A stretch of 64,000 nt of DNA from Salinilacustrithrix sp003476595 (GCA_963972525.1 CAXAUZ010000022.1:1-64000), one strand, 5' to 3'; counted from the stretch's first letter, positions 18,617-30,394 are shown. Notes: generated from the sequence alone by a model not told the origin. Made by a program: numbers and translations.

Positions 18617-19381
18617 TCAGCCCGCGAACCGAGGTGGGCGCTTCTCCGCGAATGCCGCGATCCCCTCGGCGCCGTCGCCGGTCGCGGCGTTCCGGGCCAT
18701 GACATCGATGGCGACGTCGTAGGCCTCGTCCATGGTCAGGTCCATCTGCGAGTAGAGCGTCTGCTTGCCGAGCGCCTTGGACGCCCGCGACCCCCGCGTC
18801 ACCCGGCGCACGAGCTCGGCCACCGCACCGTCGAGCTCGTCGTCGGGGACCACCTGGTTGACCAGGCCCCAGTCGGCGGCGGTGGAGGCGTCGATCTCGT
18901 CGCCCGACAGGGCCATCTCCAGGGCGCGCTTGCGCCCGACGTTGCGGGCGACGGCCACCATCGGGGTGTGGCAGAACAGGCCGCCCTTGCCGCCGGGGGT
19001 GGCGAAGCGGGCCGAGGCGCCGGCGACGGCGAGGTCGCAGCTGGCGACGAGCTGGCACCCGGCCGCGGTGGCGAGCGCGTGCACCCGGGCCACCACCGGC
19101 TGGGGCATGGTCTCGATGGTGCGCATCACGTGCGTGCAGGTCGTGAACAGCTCGCGGAGGCCGGCCTCGTCGAGGGTCGACATCTCCTTCAGGTCGTGCC
19201 CGGTGCTCCACACCGACCCGGTGGAGGCGAGCACCACGGCCAGGGCGTCGGACCCGGCGGCCTCGTCGAGCGCCGAGCCGAGCTCGCGCAGCGTCGACGT
19301 CGACAGCGGGTTGCGGCGCTCCGGCGCGGTGAGGGTGATGGTGACGACGTCGCCGTCGCGGGTCGAGGTCAGGGCAGCCAT
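18617..19381 (-). CDS. Enoyl-CoA hydratase/isomerase family protein (ECHDC3-like)
   Basis: This 254-residue crotonase-fold protein has the oxyanion-hole segments STGHDLKEM and ATAAGCQLVASCDLAVA. The latter, together with FATPGGKGGLFCHTP and the ending AFAEKRPPRF, resembles the mitochondrial ECHDC3 group more than classical beta-oxidation hydratase. The typical catalytic Glu pair of crotonase is not evident at the usual spots, so the true reaction is open. It lies 20 bases downstream of another crotonase-fold gene and is probably co-transcribed with it and with ppdK. Confidence 0.9.
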   Translation of the reverse strand: MAALTSTRDGDVVTITLTAPERRNPLSTSTLRELGSALDEAAGSDALAVVLASTGSVWSTGHDLKEMSTLDEAGLRELFTTCTHVMRTIETMPQPVVARVHALATAAGCQLVASCDLAVAGASARFATPGGKGGLFCHTPMVAVARNVGRKRALEMALSGDEIDASTAADWGLVNQVVPDDELDGAVAELVRRVTRGSRASKALGKQTLYSQMDLTMDEAYDVAIDVMARNAATGDGAEGIAAFAEKRPPRFAG

Positions 19382-19401
19382 GTCCCGATGCTCGCGCGTG
19401 C

Positions 19402-20177
19402 TCAGCCCTTGCGGTCGAGGTACGCCTGACGCACGGCCCGGCCCTCGGGGTCGCGCAGGCCGGCCTCGAGGCCGTCGGCGTCCGCCCACGAGCGACCGGT
19501 GCCGACCATGGACTCCGTGACCGCGTTGGTGTGGGCCTTGGTGGCGAGCAGGCCGAGCTGGGGCTTGGTGACGAGCTGGTCGACCAGCGTCGCCACGGCG
19601 TCGTCGAGGTCCTCGTCGTCGACGATGCGGTTCAGGAACCCGGCCGCCAGCGCCTCCTCGGGGGAGAACTCCCGGCCGGTCATCACCAGCTCCTTGGTGC
19701 GGGCCGGGCCGATCTCGCGCACCAGGCGGGGGATGCCGCCCCAGGCCAGCGGGATGCCGAGGTCGATCTCGGGGATGGAGAAGCGGGCCGTGGTGGTGGC
19801 GATCCGCAGGTCGCACGCCGCGGCGACCACGAGGCCGCCACCGACGCACCACCCCTGGATGCGGGCCACGGTGACGGCGCGCATCTCCTCGAGGGCCCGC
19901 GCCGTGCGCCACCCCTGCTCGCGATCGCCTCGACCGCCCTCCCCGGTGAACGCACCCAGGTCGGCGCCGGCGCTGAACGCTCGACCTCGTCCGCCCACCG
20001 TGACCACCTTGAGGTCGGGGTGCTGGTCGAACCAGCGGGCGGCGTCCTCCAGCTCGCGCAGCGTCTGGGTGGACAGCGGGTTCAGCTTGTCGGGGCGGGC
20101 GAGCCAGAGGGAGCCGGTGGCGCCGTCGACCGCGACCTCGACGGTCTCGAACCCGGGCGGGGTCGGTGCGGTGCCGG

Positions 20178-20181
<4 letters not shown>
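19402..20181 (-). CDS. Enoyl-CoA hydratase/isomerase family protein
   Basis: This 259-residue crotonase-fold enzyme contains GRAFSAGADLGAF (CoA binding and oxyanion hole), WCVGGGLVVAAACDLRIA and FSIPEIDLGIPLAWGG, where the Glu fits a catalytic acid position. It likely acts on an acyl-CoA double bond. The GTG at 20181 is chosen because it overlaps the stop of ppdK by four bases (GTGA); an upstream start at 20280 would lie far inside ppdK. The coupling of a crotonase to pyruvate phosphate dikinase is unexpected and may simply reflect a carbon-metabolism operon. Confidence 0.9.
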
Positions 20182-22892
<2,711 letters not shown>

Positions 22893-22939
22893 GGGGCGGT
22901 GTCTACCCCCTCGGGTCCGAGCCGGTACAGGGTCTCGGG

Positions 22940-24223
22940 TCAGCAACCACCGGAGGGGCGGTCGGGGATCCGGGGGTCGAGGACCTCGACGTGCACGTGG
23001 GGCCACGAGGGCGACCCGGTGTAGCGGTCGACCTGCGACTCGAACGGCAGCGGGGTGGCCCGCGGCGCGAGCGGGGTGATGCCGGCGAGGACCCGGTCCC
23101 CGGCCCGCACCTGCACTCCGGTGATGTGCAGGACCGTCACCTCCCAGTCGGGGGCGCCGTCGGGGCGGATGACGACCTTGTCGTCCCGGTAGCGGCAGTA
23201 GAGGACGTAGGTGCCGGCGGACTTCACGGTGCCGGTCACCGGGGAGCGCACCGCGGTGTCGGGCGGGACCACGATGTCGGCCGCCGTGCGGCTGCCCGTG
23301 CCCCGGTACCGGGTGGGGAGGGTGCGGGGTCGCACCGCGGTGGCCAGCGCGTCCTGCTGCCGGCCGCCGTCGTGACCGGACTCGTGGAAGCCGACCGTCT
23401 CGACGAGGGCGACGGGGTGCACCAGCTCGACGCCCCCGGCGCGGGCGTAGGGCTGGAACCCGGTGCCGGTGCCCCTCGTGGGCGGCGGGGGTGGGGCCTC
23501 GCCGGTGGTGCGCCGGTACTGCTCGTCGCTGGCGGCGAGGAAGGAGGCGAGCGCCACGTCACCGAGGCGCTGCACCTGCTCGACCCAGTGGTCGTGGCCC
23601 GAGCGGTCGGGCGCCCGGCCGAGGACGGCGTGGAACAGGGCCGTCACCCGATCGCTGCGCGACTCGATCGAGGCGTAGAAGCCGGCGGCCACGTCGGCGC
23701 GGGTGGCCCCGGTGGCCAGGCGCCCCACCCAGTACCGGCGGCCATCGTCGTCCGGGACCCGGCCGAGGACGCCGGTGTACACCCGGTCCACGAAGCCGGC
23801 GGGCGTCGACCCGCTGAGGCCGTAGTACTCGTCGCTGCCGTAGAGGAAGGCGGCGACGGCCTCGAGCGTGTGCCCCGCGGCGATGCGGCCGACCCAGTGG
23901 GCCCGGCCCGCTGGCTCGGACGGACGGCCGAGCACCGATCGGTACAGCTGGTCGACGCGGGAGCCGGCCCACTCGTCGGAGGCGGCCAGCGCGCGGGTCA
24001 GGGCCTCGCGGTCGCCGAGGGCGACGGTGGCGGCCCACCGGGAGGACTCGTCGCCGGTCGGGCCGCGACCGAGGAAGAGCCGGTGCGTCGCCTCGACGTA
24101 GGCCCGGGCGGCGTCGGTGTCGGCGCCGGCCGGCGCGGCGGGCACGACCGCGAGCAGCGGCCCGAGCAGGGCGATCGCCAGCGCGATCGAGGTCAGCGCA
24201 GCGCGCGTTCGGGCCCCCAGCAC
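22940..24223 (-). CDS. Secreted DUF4214-repeat protein with degenerate M23-like C-terminus
   Basis: This 427-residue exported protein has a signal peptide (about 1-38), then about four DUF4214-type helical repeats of ~55 residues, each with a G/RxP-x(n)-W pattern (LGRGP, LGRPSEPAGRAHWVGR, LGRVPDDDGRRYWVGR, LGRAPDRSGHDHWVEQ). The C-terminal part (about 300-427) has an M23 peptidase/duplicated hybrid motif look: ADIVVPPDTAVRSPVTGTV and WPHVHVEV. The HxH of M23 is present, but the upstream HxxxD zinc motif is not recognisable (TAADIV instead), so catalysis is doubtful and a cell-wall-binding role is possible. The GTG at 24223 is the only sensible in-frame start. Confidence 0.8.
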   Translation of the reverse strand: MLGARTRAALTSIALAIALLGPLLAVVPAAPAGADTDAARAYVEATHRLFLGRGPTGDESSRWAATVALGDREALTRALAASDEWAGSRVDQLYRSVLGRPSEPAGRAHWVGRIAAGHTLEAVAAFLYGSDEYYGLSGSTPAGFVDRVYTGVLGRVPDDDGRRYWVGRLATGATRADVAAGFYASIESRSDRVTALFHAVLGRAPDRSGHDHWVEQVQRLGDVALASFLAASDEQYRRTTGEAPPPPPTRGTGTGFQPYARAGGVELVHPVALVETVGFHESGHDGGRQQDALATAVRPRTLPTRYRGTGSRTAADIVVPPDTAVRSPVTGTVKSAGTYVLYCRYRDDKVVIRPDGAPDWEVTVLHITGVQVRAGDRVLAGITPLAPRATPLPFESQVDRYTGSPSWPHVHVEVLDPRIPDRPSGGC

Positions 24224-24245
24224 GGCGCGACCATACGCCGGGCGC

Positions 24246-25229
24246 TCAGCCGGGCAGGTGGTCGGGGAGGCCGAAGCGAGCGAACAGCTCGGGGCCGATG
24301 AAGTTGTGGTGGCCGACGATGCGGCCGCCGGCGACCTCGATGACCTGGATGGCCCACGGGTGGCGGCGACCGTCGTCGCCGGGCTTGTAGGCGGCGTAGC
24401 CGGCGGTGCCGTTGACGTCGATGGGCACCAGGACCGAGTCCTTGCACCCGATGCCCTGGCCGAGCATCCACGCCCCGACCTCGTCGCGGCCCTCCAGCCA
24501 GGTGTCCCACGGGGGCATGGAGAGCACGGCGTCCTCCCGCATGAGGGCGACCACGGCGGGGATGTCGTAGCGCTCGAAGGCCGCCACGTACCGGGCCAGG
24601 AGGTCCTCGTGCTCCGGGTCGAGCCGGGCATCGAGCGGCTCGTTCCGGCGCTGCTCGAGCGTGGCCCGGGCCCGCTGCAGCGCGCTGTTGACCGAGGCGA
24701 CCGAGGTCTCCAGGAGCTCGGCGACCTCGGCCGCCGGCCACCGGAGCACGTCGCACAGGATCAGGGTCGAGCGCTGCTTGACCGGCAGGTGCTGGAGGGC
24801 GGCGACGAAGGCGAGGCGGATCGACTCCCGCGCCGCGGCGACGTCGGCCGGGTCGGCACCGAGGTCGAGGACCTGGTCGTCGCGCACGGGCTGCACGAAC
24901 AGTGTCTCCTCCCGCCAGTCGCCGAGCACGACGTCGTCGACCATGGTGGCGGGGCCCATCTCCATCGGACGGGCCCGGCGCTGGGGGCTGCGGTGCATGT
25001 CCATGCACACGTTGTGGGCGATGCGGTGGAGCCACGATCGCAGCGACGATCGCCTCTCGAAGCGGTCGTAGGCCTGCCACGCCTTCAGCAGCGTGTCCTG
25101 CACGGCGTCGTCGGCCTCCGACGGCGAGCCGAGCATCCGGTAGCAGTACCCGGTGAGCTCGCGGCGGTGCCGCTCGAACCCGTCGCGCAGGAACGGATCG
25201 AGGTCGTCGGGCCGGATCGCCGTCGTCAT
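24246..25229 (-). CDS. ECF sigma factor with C-terminal SnoaL-like domain (SigG-like)
   Basis: This 327-residue extracytoplasmic-function sigma factor has region 2 (RMLGSPSEADDAVQDTLLKAW...SSLRSWLHRIAHNVCMD, about 32-85), region 4 (LPVKQRSTLILCDVLRWPAAEVAELL, about 140-190) and a C-terminal NTF2/SnoaL-like domain (about 205-320), which in such fused sigma factors is thought to regulate activity in place of a separate anti-sigma factor. The SigJ/ECF41 signature motifs are not obvious, so a SigG-like group is more likely. The start is the ATG at 25229 (MTTAIRPDDL). It is divergent from the GGDEF gene at 25304 and separated by 74 bases. Confidence 0.88.
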   Translation of the reverse strand: MTTAIRPDDLDPFLRDGFERHRRELTGYCYRMLGSPSEADDAVQDTLLKAWQAYDRFERRSSLRSWLHRIAHNVCMDMHRSPQRRARPMEMGPATMVDDVVLGDWREETLFVQPVRDDQVLDLGADPADVAAARESIRLAFVAALQHLPVKQRSTLILCDVLRWPAAEVAELLETSVASVNSALQRARATLEQRRNEPLDARLDPEHEDLLARYVAAFERYDIPAVVALMREDAVLSMPPWDTWLEGRDEVGAWMLGQGIGCKDSVLVPIDVNGTAGYAAYKPGDDGRRHPWAIQVIEVAGGRIVGHHNFIGPELFARFGLPDHLPG

Positions 25230-25303
25230 CGCGACGAGTCTGTTCCGCCTCGGCACCGCTCCGCCACCGGTCTCTTCGTCGCGTCCGCCTACGGTGTCCC
25301 GCC

Positions 25304-26896
25304 GTGGGGAACGAGAAGGACGACGGCGGCAGCGCGTCTCGGGAGCTCGCAGCGGTGCTGCGCGACCATCCGGGCGCGATCGTGGCAGCGGTGGGAGACG
25401 ACGGGCTGTTCGTGCCCGTACCCGAGGGGCTGGACCTCGGCGACGACCACCACCGCACCGGGTTGCGGTCCGCCACCGACCTGGTCGACGGTGTCGACCG
25501 TGCCGCGGTGATCGCAGCCTGGGAGCGGGCCCGCTCCGGTGACGACGTCACGATCGATGCTCGCCTCCGGGACACCGACACCGCCGGGAGGATGCACTTC
25601 ATCGACGCCCGCGACGAGCTGGGCGTCCACTTCATGGTGTTCGCCGTGGACGACGGTGGCGGTCGGGTCGAGGTGCCCGAGTCACCGCCGATCCCCGAGG
25701 GCTCGCAGGCCAAGGTCGTCCGCTCCCGCAAGGACGGCCTCGCCGTGCTGGTCGACCTCGACCACAACGTCTCCGAGCTGCTCGGGTGGCGGGTCGAGGC
25801 CATGGTCGGCGTGCGCTCGCTGGAGTTCATCCACCCCGACGACCAGGACGAGGCCATCGCGGCGTGGATGGACATGCTGTCCGCTCCGGGGCTCACGACC
25901 CGTGCTCGCCTCCGCCACGCCTGCGCCGACGGCGGCTGGCTCTGGCTCGACATCTCCAACCGCAACCTCCTCGACGAGGCGGGCCACGTCGAGTGCGAGA
26001 TGGTCGACGTCAGCGAGGAGGTGGCCGCCCAGGAGGCCCTCGCCGCCAGCGAGCAGGTGCTGCGCCGCCTGACCGAGTCGATGCCGGTCGGCGTGTTCCA
26101 CATCGACGCGGACGAGCGGCTCCAGCTGGCCAACGCCCGCTTGCACGAGATCCTCGGCACGCTGCCCGGCGACGACCAGGCCACGATGCTCAGCACCGTG
26201 CGCGACGAGATGGCCTTCGACCGGGCGCTGGCCGCGGTGCTGGCCGGCACCGACGTGGACCTCGAGCTCGAGATCCAGGTGCTCGGCACGCTCGACATCC
26301 GGCGGTGCACGCTCGCCCTGCGGGCCTTGACCGTGGACGGTGCCGTCACCGGTGCGGTCGGCGTCCTCACCGACGTCACGGAGTCCGTGCGCCTCCGGGA
26401 GGAGCTGGAGCGCCGGGCCACGATGGACGACCTCACCGGCTGCTTCAACCGGGCCAGCGTGCTCGAGGCACTGGAGGCCTTCCTCGCCTCCGGGACCGAC
26501 GTGGCGGTGGTCTACGTGGACGTCGACGACTTCAAGGTCGTCAACGACGGCCACGGCCACGCCGCCGGCGACGAGGTCCTGCAGGCGGTCGGAGCCCGCC
26601 TGCGGTCCGCCGTCCGGGAGCACGATGCCGTCGGCCGGATGGGCGGCGACGAGTTCGTGGCCGTGTGCGCCGGTCTGGGCTCCGAGGACGGCGCGGCCGA
26701 GCTGGCCCAGCGCATCGCCGCCTCCCTCCGCGACCCCGTCGGCTTCCGCCACCAGCGCATCACCGTGTCGGCCAGCGTCGGCGTGGCCTGGGCGCCCGGC
26801 GGCGAGCGCATCGACGCCGACGCCCTCGTGGCCCGCGCCGACGGGGCGATGTACGCGTCGAAGGGCATCCGGGGCGGCGGGCACACCGTCGGCTGA
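25304..26896 (+). CDS. PAS-domain diguanylate cyclase
   Basis: This 530-residue soluble protein has two PAS-like sensory regions (about 125-255, with ELLGWRVEAMVGVRSLEFIHPDD; and about 255-365) followed by a GGDEF domain (about 370-530). The active-site loop MGGDEF is intact, with DVDDFKVVND as the metal and nucleotide-binding segment, so it probably makes cyclic di-GMP from GTP in response to a cytosolic signal. No membrane segment is present. The GTG at 25304 follows a divergent promoter region shared with the ECF sigma factor. Its stop lies three bases from the end of the broken minus-strand gene. Confidence 0.9.
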   Translation: MGNEKDDGGSASRELAAVLRDHPGAIVAAVGDDGLFVPVPEGLDLGDDHHRTGLRSATDLVDGVDRAAVIAAWERARSGDDVTIDARLRDTDTAGRMHFIDARDELGVHFMVFAVDDGGGRVEVPESPPIPEGSQAKVVRSRKDGLAVLVDLDHNVSELLGWRVEAMVGVRSLEFIHPDDQDEAIAAWMDMLSAPGLTTRARLRHACADGGWLWLDISNRNLLDEAGHVECEMVDVSEEVAAQEALAASEQVLRRLTESMPVGVFHIDADERLQLANARLHEILGTLPGDDQATMLSTVRDEMAFDRALAAVLAGTDVDLELEIQVLGTLDIRRCTLALRALTVDGAVTGAVGVLTDVTESVRLREELERRATMDDLTGCFNRASVLEALEAFLASGTDVAVVYVDVDDFKVVNDGHGHAAGDEVLQAVGARLRSAVREHDAVGRMGGDEFVAVCAGLGSEDGAAELAQRIAASLRDPVGFRHQRITVSASVGVAWAPGGERIDADALVARADGAMYASKGIRGGGHTVG

Positions 26897-26899
26897 TGG

Positions 26900-27177
26900 T
26901 CAGGGGGCGGGCAGGAACCGCTTCGGGTGGCGGCCGTCCACGTAGCCCACGAAGGGCGGGAAGATGTTGTACCCGAGCAGCTCCTGGAGCCGCCCGGGAA
27001 GCGTCGCCACCACCTCGGGGGCCACGCCGACGACGTGGTTCTCCTGCGGGCGCAGCCAGGCCGCGGCGTACTCGAGGATGACCCCGAGGCGGGGGCGTTG
27101 CGGCCGGTGGGCGTGGTCTCGAGCACGCGGTCCAGCTCGGTGCGGATGGCCGCGACGCGGTCGGCGTCGAGGACGTC
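26900..27177 (-). pseudogene. C-terminal remnant of an unrecognised gene, N-terminus lost and frameshifted
   Basis: On the minus strand a convincing coding pattern ends at a stop at 26900-26902: ...EYAAAWLRPQENHVVG...LLGYNIFPPFVGYVDG...FLPAP. Upstream (right-hand side) coding continues in a different frame as VLDADRVAAIRTELDRVLETT before giving way near 27170 to the plus-strand acyl-CoA synthetase remnant. The two frames join cleanly if one C is restored to the five-C run near 27090, giving RNAPRLGVILEY. So about 90 residues of a C-terminus survive with a single-base deletion and no start. I do not recognise the family. Confidence 0.6.
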
Positions 27178-28306
27178 TCGCCCGAGTGGGGCCGCACCGG
27201 CGACGACCTCAACCTGCGCTACACCGGCGGCACCACCGGCATGCCCAAGGGCGTCATGTGGCGCCAGGACGACCTCGCCGTGAAGCTCAGCGCCACCCGG
27301 ACCAACCCGCTGGCCGAGGACGGCTCGGTCGAGGACCTGAAGGGCACGTTCACCGAGCCCGGTGCCCGCTTCCTGCCCGCAGATGCACGGCACCGGCAAC
27401 TTCCCGTGCCTGTCCACCCTGTCCGCCGGCGGCTCGGTGGTCACGCTCACCAACCGCACCTTCGACCCGGTCGAGATGCTCGACGCCATCGAGCGCGAAG
27501 GCGTGAACCGGGTGGCCCTCGTGGGCGACGCGTTCGGCAAGCCGATCCTGCGCACCCTCGACGAGAACGAGGGCCGGTGGGACCTCTCCAGCCTGCTGGC
27601 GATGGTGTCCTCGGGCGTCATGTGGAGCAAGGAGACCAAGGAGGGCCTGCTCCGCCACCACCCCGGGATGATGCTGATGGACGCCTTCTCGTCGTCCGAG
27701 GCCCTCGGCATGGGCTCCTCCATCTCCGGCGCCGGCGCCACCGCCGAGACGGCGAAGTTCGAGCTGAGCCCCGAGACCATCGTCATCGACGAGAGCAACC
27801 GGCCGATCGCGCCGGGTTCGGACGAGATCGGTCGTCTGGCCGTCGGCGGCCGCCAGCCCATCGGCTACGACAAGGACCCGGAGAAGACCGCGGCCACGTT
27901 CCTCGGGATCGACGGCCAGCGCTACAGCTGCCCGGGCGACTTCGCCACGGTCGACGCTGACGGCAAGATCTCGCTCCTCGGCCGCGGCTCGGTGTGCATC
28001 AACACCGGCGGCGAGAAGGTGTTCCCCGAGGAGGTCGAGGAGGCGCTGAAGACCCCCCCCGCCGTCTTCGACGCCGTCGGCGTGCCGGACGAGAAGTTCG
28101 GCGAGGCCGTCACCGCCGTGGTCCAGGTCCGCGAGGGCGCCGACCTCGACGAGGGCGACGTCATCGCCCACGTCAAGACCAAGCTCGCCGCCTACAAGGC
28201 GCCCAAGCGCGTGGTGGTGGTCGACACCATCGGCCGCGCCGTGAACGGCAAGGTCGACTACAAGCGCCTGAAGGGCGAGGCCCAGGAGCGCCTGGGCGTC
28301 AGCTGA
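27169..28306 (+). pseudogene. Truncated, frameshifted acyl-CoA synthetase (FadD-like)
   Basis: The sequence begins abruptly in the middle of an AMP-binding enzyme, just before the P-loop YTGGTTGMPKG; the first ~170-200 residues that such enzymes have are absent. A frameshift near 27375 separates FTEPGARFLP from CPQMHGTGNFPCLSTLSAGG. After it the C-terminal part is well preserved (SSSEALGMG, RYSCPGDFA, GRGSVCINTGGEKVFPEEVE, NGKVDYKRL). Expected continuity LPACP-MHGTG suggests an 8-base deletion between CTGCC repeats. The intact remnant could theoretically restart at 27362 but would lack the ATP-binding part. It is probably a non-functional relic of a fatty- or terpenoid-acid-activating enzyme. 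Confidence 0.85.
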
Positions 28307-28327
28307 CGGTCCTCTTGGCCGCCGCCG

Positions 28328-29959
28328 CTACTTGGCGGCCGTCGTCTTCTTCGCCGCGGCCTTCTTCTTGGTGGCCCGCTTCTTGGTGGCCCGCTTCGTG
28401 GCGGCCTGCTTCGTGGCGGGTGCCGACTTCGGCGTGCGCCCGGGGGTCCGCTCGGCCGGGAGCGCCACGGGGACGTCGATGTCCATCAGCTTCGCCAGGC
28501 CCTCGATGTCGTCGATGATGTCGTCGAGCAGCACGTCGATGTCGGGGACGAGGCGGGCGCAGCCGACGAGGCCGAAGTCCAGCGTGTCGCAGTAGCTCTG
28601 CACCGTGATGTTGAGCCCCTGGCCCTCCACGACGGTGGACACCGGCACGTAGTGGGCCAGCTTCGCCCCGGCCATGTACAGCGGCTCGCGGGGACCGGGG
28701 ACGTTCGAGATCGTGATGTTCACCGGCATCGTCGTGCGGTTCCCGAGCTGGAACCGGGTGGCCATGCGGCTGGCCCGGGCGAACACCGCGGGCGGCGGGA
28801 AGTCGGCGAACTCGGTGAGCTGGTCGGCGGGCAGGGCGTCGTGCAGACCCTTGGCCAGCGCCATGGCGTTGTTCACCTTGCGGATCCGCTGAAGCGGGTC
28901 GGGCTCGTCGGTGGGCAGGTCGGCGAAGATCGCCGAGACCCGGTTGGACCACCGCTCGGCCTCCTCGCCGGTGCGGATCGACACCGGGACCATGGAGACC
29001 ATCGGCTGCTCCGGCAGGGCGTCCCGCCGCTCCAGGTAGGTGCGCAGGCCGCCGGCGCACACCGCCATCACCACGTCGTTCACCGTGCAGCCGATGGCGC
29101 CCTTGATCGCCTTGATCGCGTCCATCGACACCGACCGGTAGGCGAAGGAGCGGTGCGGGGAGATGGACGCGTTGAAGATGGTCGACGGCGCGTTGTGGGG
29201 CAGCGGCTGGGGGGCCTCGTCGCGCTCCTCGGGGCGGGACCGGCCCAGGTTCAGGATCGTGCCGAGCGGCCCGCGCAGCCCGTCGCGCAGCTGCTCGCCC
29301 GACGCCCGCAGGATCGGGTTGCGGCTGGCCTCGCCCAGCGAGCGCATCGTCCGGGCCCCGAGCACGAGGAACCGACCGGGCTTGCGGGCCAGGGTCCGGG
29401 CGGCCATGCCGAGGACCTCGGCGTCGGAGGGCACCGGCTCGGGCTGGCGGGGCGCGAGCTGCGGGCTCGGGACGTCGTCGCCCTCGGGCGTGGTGTCGAG
29501 CATGATCGTCAGCAGCTCGACGCCCGAGGCGCCGTCGACGGTGGCGTGGTGGATCTTGGTGAGGATGCCGAAGCGGTCGCCGGCGAGGCCGTCGATGACG
29601 TAGCTCTCCCACAGCGGGCGGGACCGGTCCAGGGGCCGGGCGATGATGCGGGCGACGAGGGCGGCCACCTGGTCGTCGCGCCCGGGCGGGGGCACGGCGG
29701 TGTGACGGACGTGGAAGTCGAGGTCGAAGTCGGGGTCCTCGATCCAGAACGGGTGGTCGAGGTTGAACGGCACGTTGCGCAGCCGGCGGGTGAGCGGCTC
29801 GAGCAGGTGGAGGCGCCGCTGGATCTGGGCGCGCCACTCCTCGAGCGGGTCGAAGTCCGCCGACGGCCGGTCGTAGATGGAGAGGCCCGACACGTGCCCG
29901 TAGGTCGACGGCGTCTCCATGTAGAGGAACGTGGCGTCGAGACCGGTGAGCTGCTTCAT
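28328..29959 (-). CDS. Wax ester synthase/diacylglycerol acyltransferase with basic C-terminal tail
   Basis: This 543-residue WS/DGAT family enzyme esterifies acyl-CoA to fatty alcohols or diacylglycerol, giving storage wax esters or triacylglycerol. It has the catalytic HHxxxDG motif (IHHATVDG, 136-143), the PLW motif (SRPLWESY, ~115), NDVVMAVCAGGLR and ISNVPGPREPLYMAGA, all standard. The last ~40 residues (from about 503) are an unusual Lys/Ala/Thr-rich extension (TPGRTPKS..., KRATKKRATKKKAAAKK), like histone H1 tails. It may tether the enzyme to nucleic acid or to anionic lipid-droplet surfaces. AGGAG lies a few bases before the ATG at 29959. It converges with the decayed acyl-CoA synthetase. 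Confidence 0.94.
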   Translation of the reverse strand: MKQLTGLDATFLYMETPSTYGHVSGLSIYDRPSADFDPLEEWRAQIQRRLHLLEPLTRRLRNVPFNLDHPFWIEDPDFDLDFHVRHTAVPPPGRDDQVAALVARIIARPLDRSRPLWESYVIDGLAGDRFGILTKIHHATVDGASGVELLTIMLDTTPEGDDVPSPQLAPRQPEPVPSDAEVLGMAARTLARKPGRFLVLGARTMRSLGEASRNPILRASGEQLRDGLRGPLGTILNLGRSRPEERDEAPQPLPHNAPSTIFNASISPHRSFAYRSVSMDAIKAIKGAIGCTVNDVVMAVCAGGLRTYLERRDALPEQPMVSMVPVSIRTGEEAERWSNRVSAIFADLPTDEPDPLQRIRKVNNAMALAKGLHDALPADQLTEFADFPPPAVFARASRMATRFQLGNRTTMPVNITISNVPGPREPLYMAGAKLAHYVPVSTVVEGQGLNITVQSYCDTLDFGLVGCARLVPDIDVLLDDIIDDIEGLAKLMDIDVPVALPAERTPGRTPKSAPATKQAATKRATKKRATKKKAAAKKTTAAK

Positions 29960-29986
29960 GTCGGTGCTCCTGCTGTCAGGTTCGGA

Positions 29987-30394
29987 TCATCGGGCCGGCG
30001 GCCCGTCCGTGGGTGGGCCGGCGAAGGCCTGGGCCTTGTGCATCCAGTCCCGGGCCGCGTCGCCGGTGGCGGCGTCGGCGAGCTCGGCGCGGTTCTCGCG
30101 CCAGCGGGCCAGCAGGTCCTCGGGCGACGCAGCCCGGGCCCAGCCGAGCGTGTGGTCGTCCATGGCCTCCTCGCCGCCTTCGAGCAGCGCGACCAGCTCC
30201 CCGAGGGAGGCGTTGAACGCGTCCGGGTCGCGGATGGCCAGCGCCGCCGTGCCGTCGAAGAAGGTGAGGTCGGCGACGGTCCAGCGGGGGCTGGGCGTCG
30301 GGGTGGCCCACTGCTCCGCGGTCAGGTCGGCGACCACCGCATCGAGCGCGTCCTGCTCGGCGATGAGGTCGGCTCGGATCCCCTGGGCGTCCAC
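29987..30394 (-). CDS. DinB/MDMPI-like protein, short form
   Basis: This 135-residue protein resembles the N-terminal half of the TIGR03084/mycothiol-dependent maleylpyruvate isomerase-like helical family: LTAEQWATPTPSPRWTVADL, AIRDPDAFNASL, LLARWRENRAELADA. Family members are usually ~200-270 residues; this one ends shortly after the place where a WFGPPMS-type motif would be, reading MHKAQAFAGPPTDGPPAR. The metal-ligand His expected after the PxWTV motif is replaced (LTFFDG), so it is probably not a metal-dependent thiol transferase. It could be a truncated paralogue or a specialised short form. It lies 27 bases upstream of the WS/DGAT start. Confidence 0.75.
   Translation of the reverse strand: MDAQGIRADLIAEQDALDAVVADLTAEQWATPTPSPRWTVADLTFFDGTAALAIRDPDAFNASLGELVALLEGGEEAMDDHTLGWARAASPEDLLARWRENRAELADAATGDAARDWMHKAQAFAGPPTDGPPAR

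Noticed and set aside
27362..28306. Intact short acyl-CoA synthetase starting at 27362
   Set aside because: The frame lacks the ATP-binding P-loop, which lies in another frame upstream; it is better explained as part of a broken gene.
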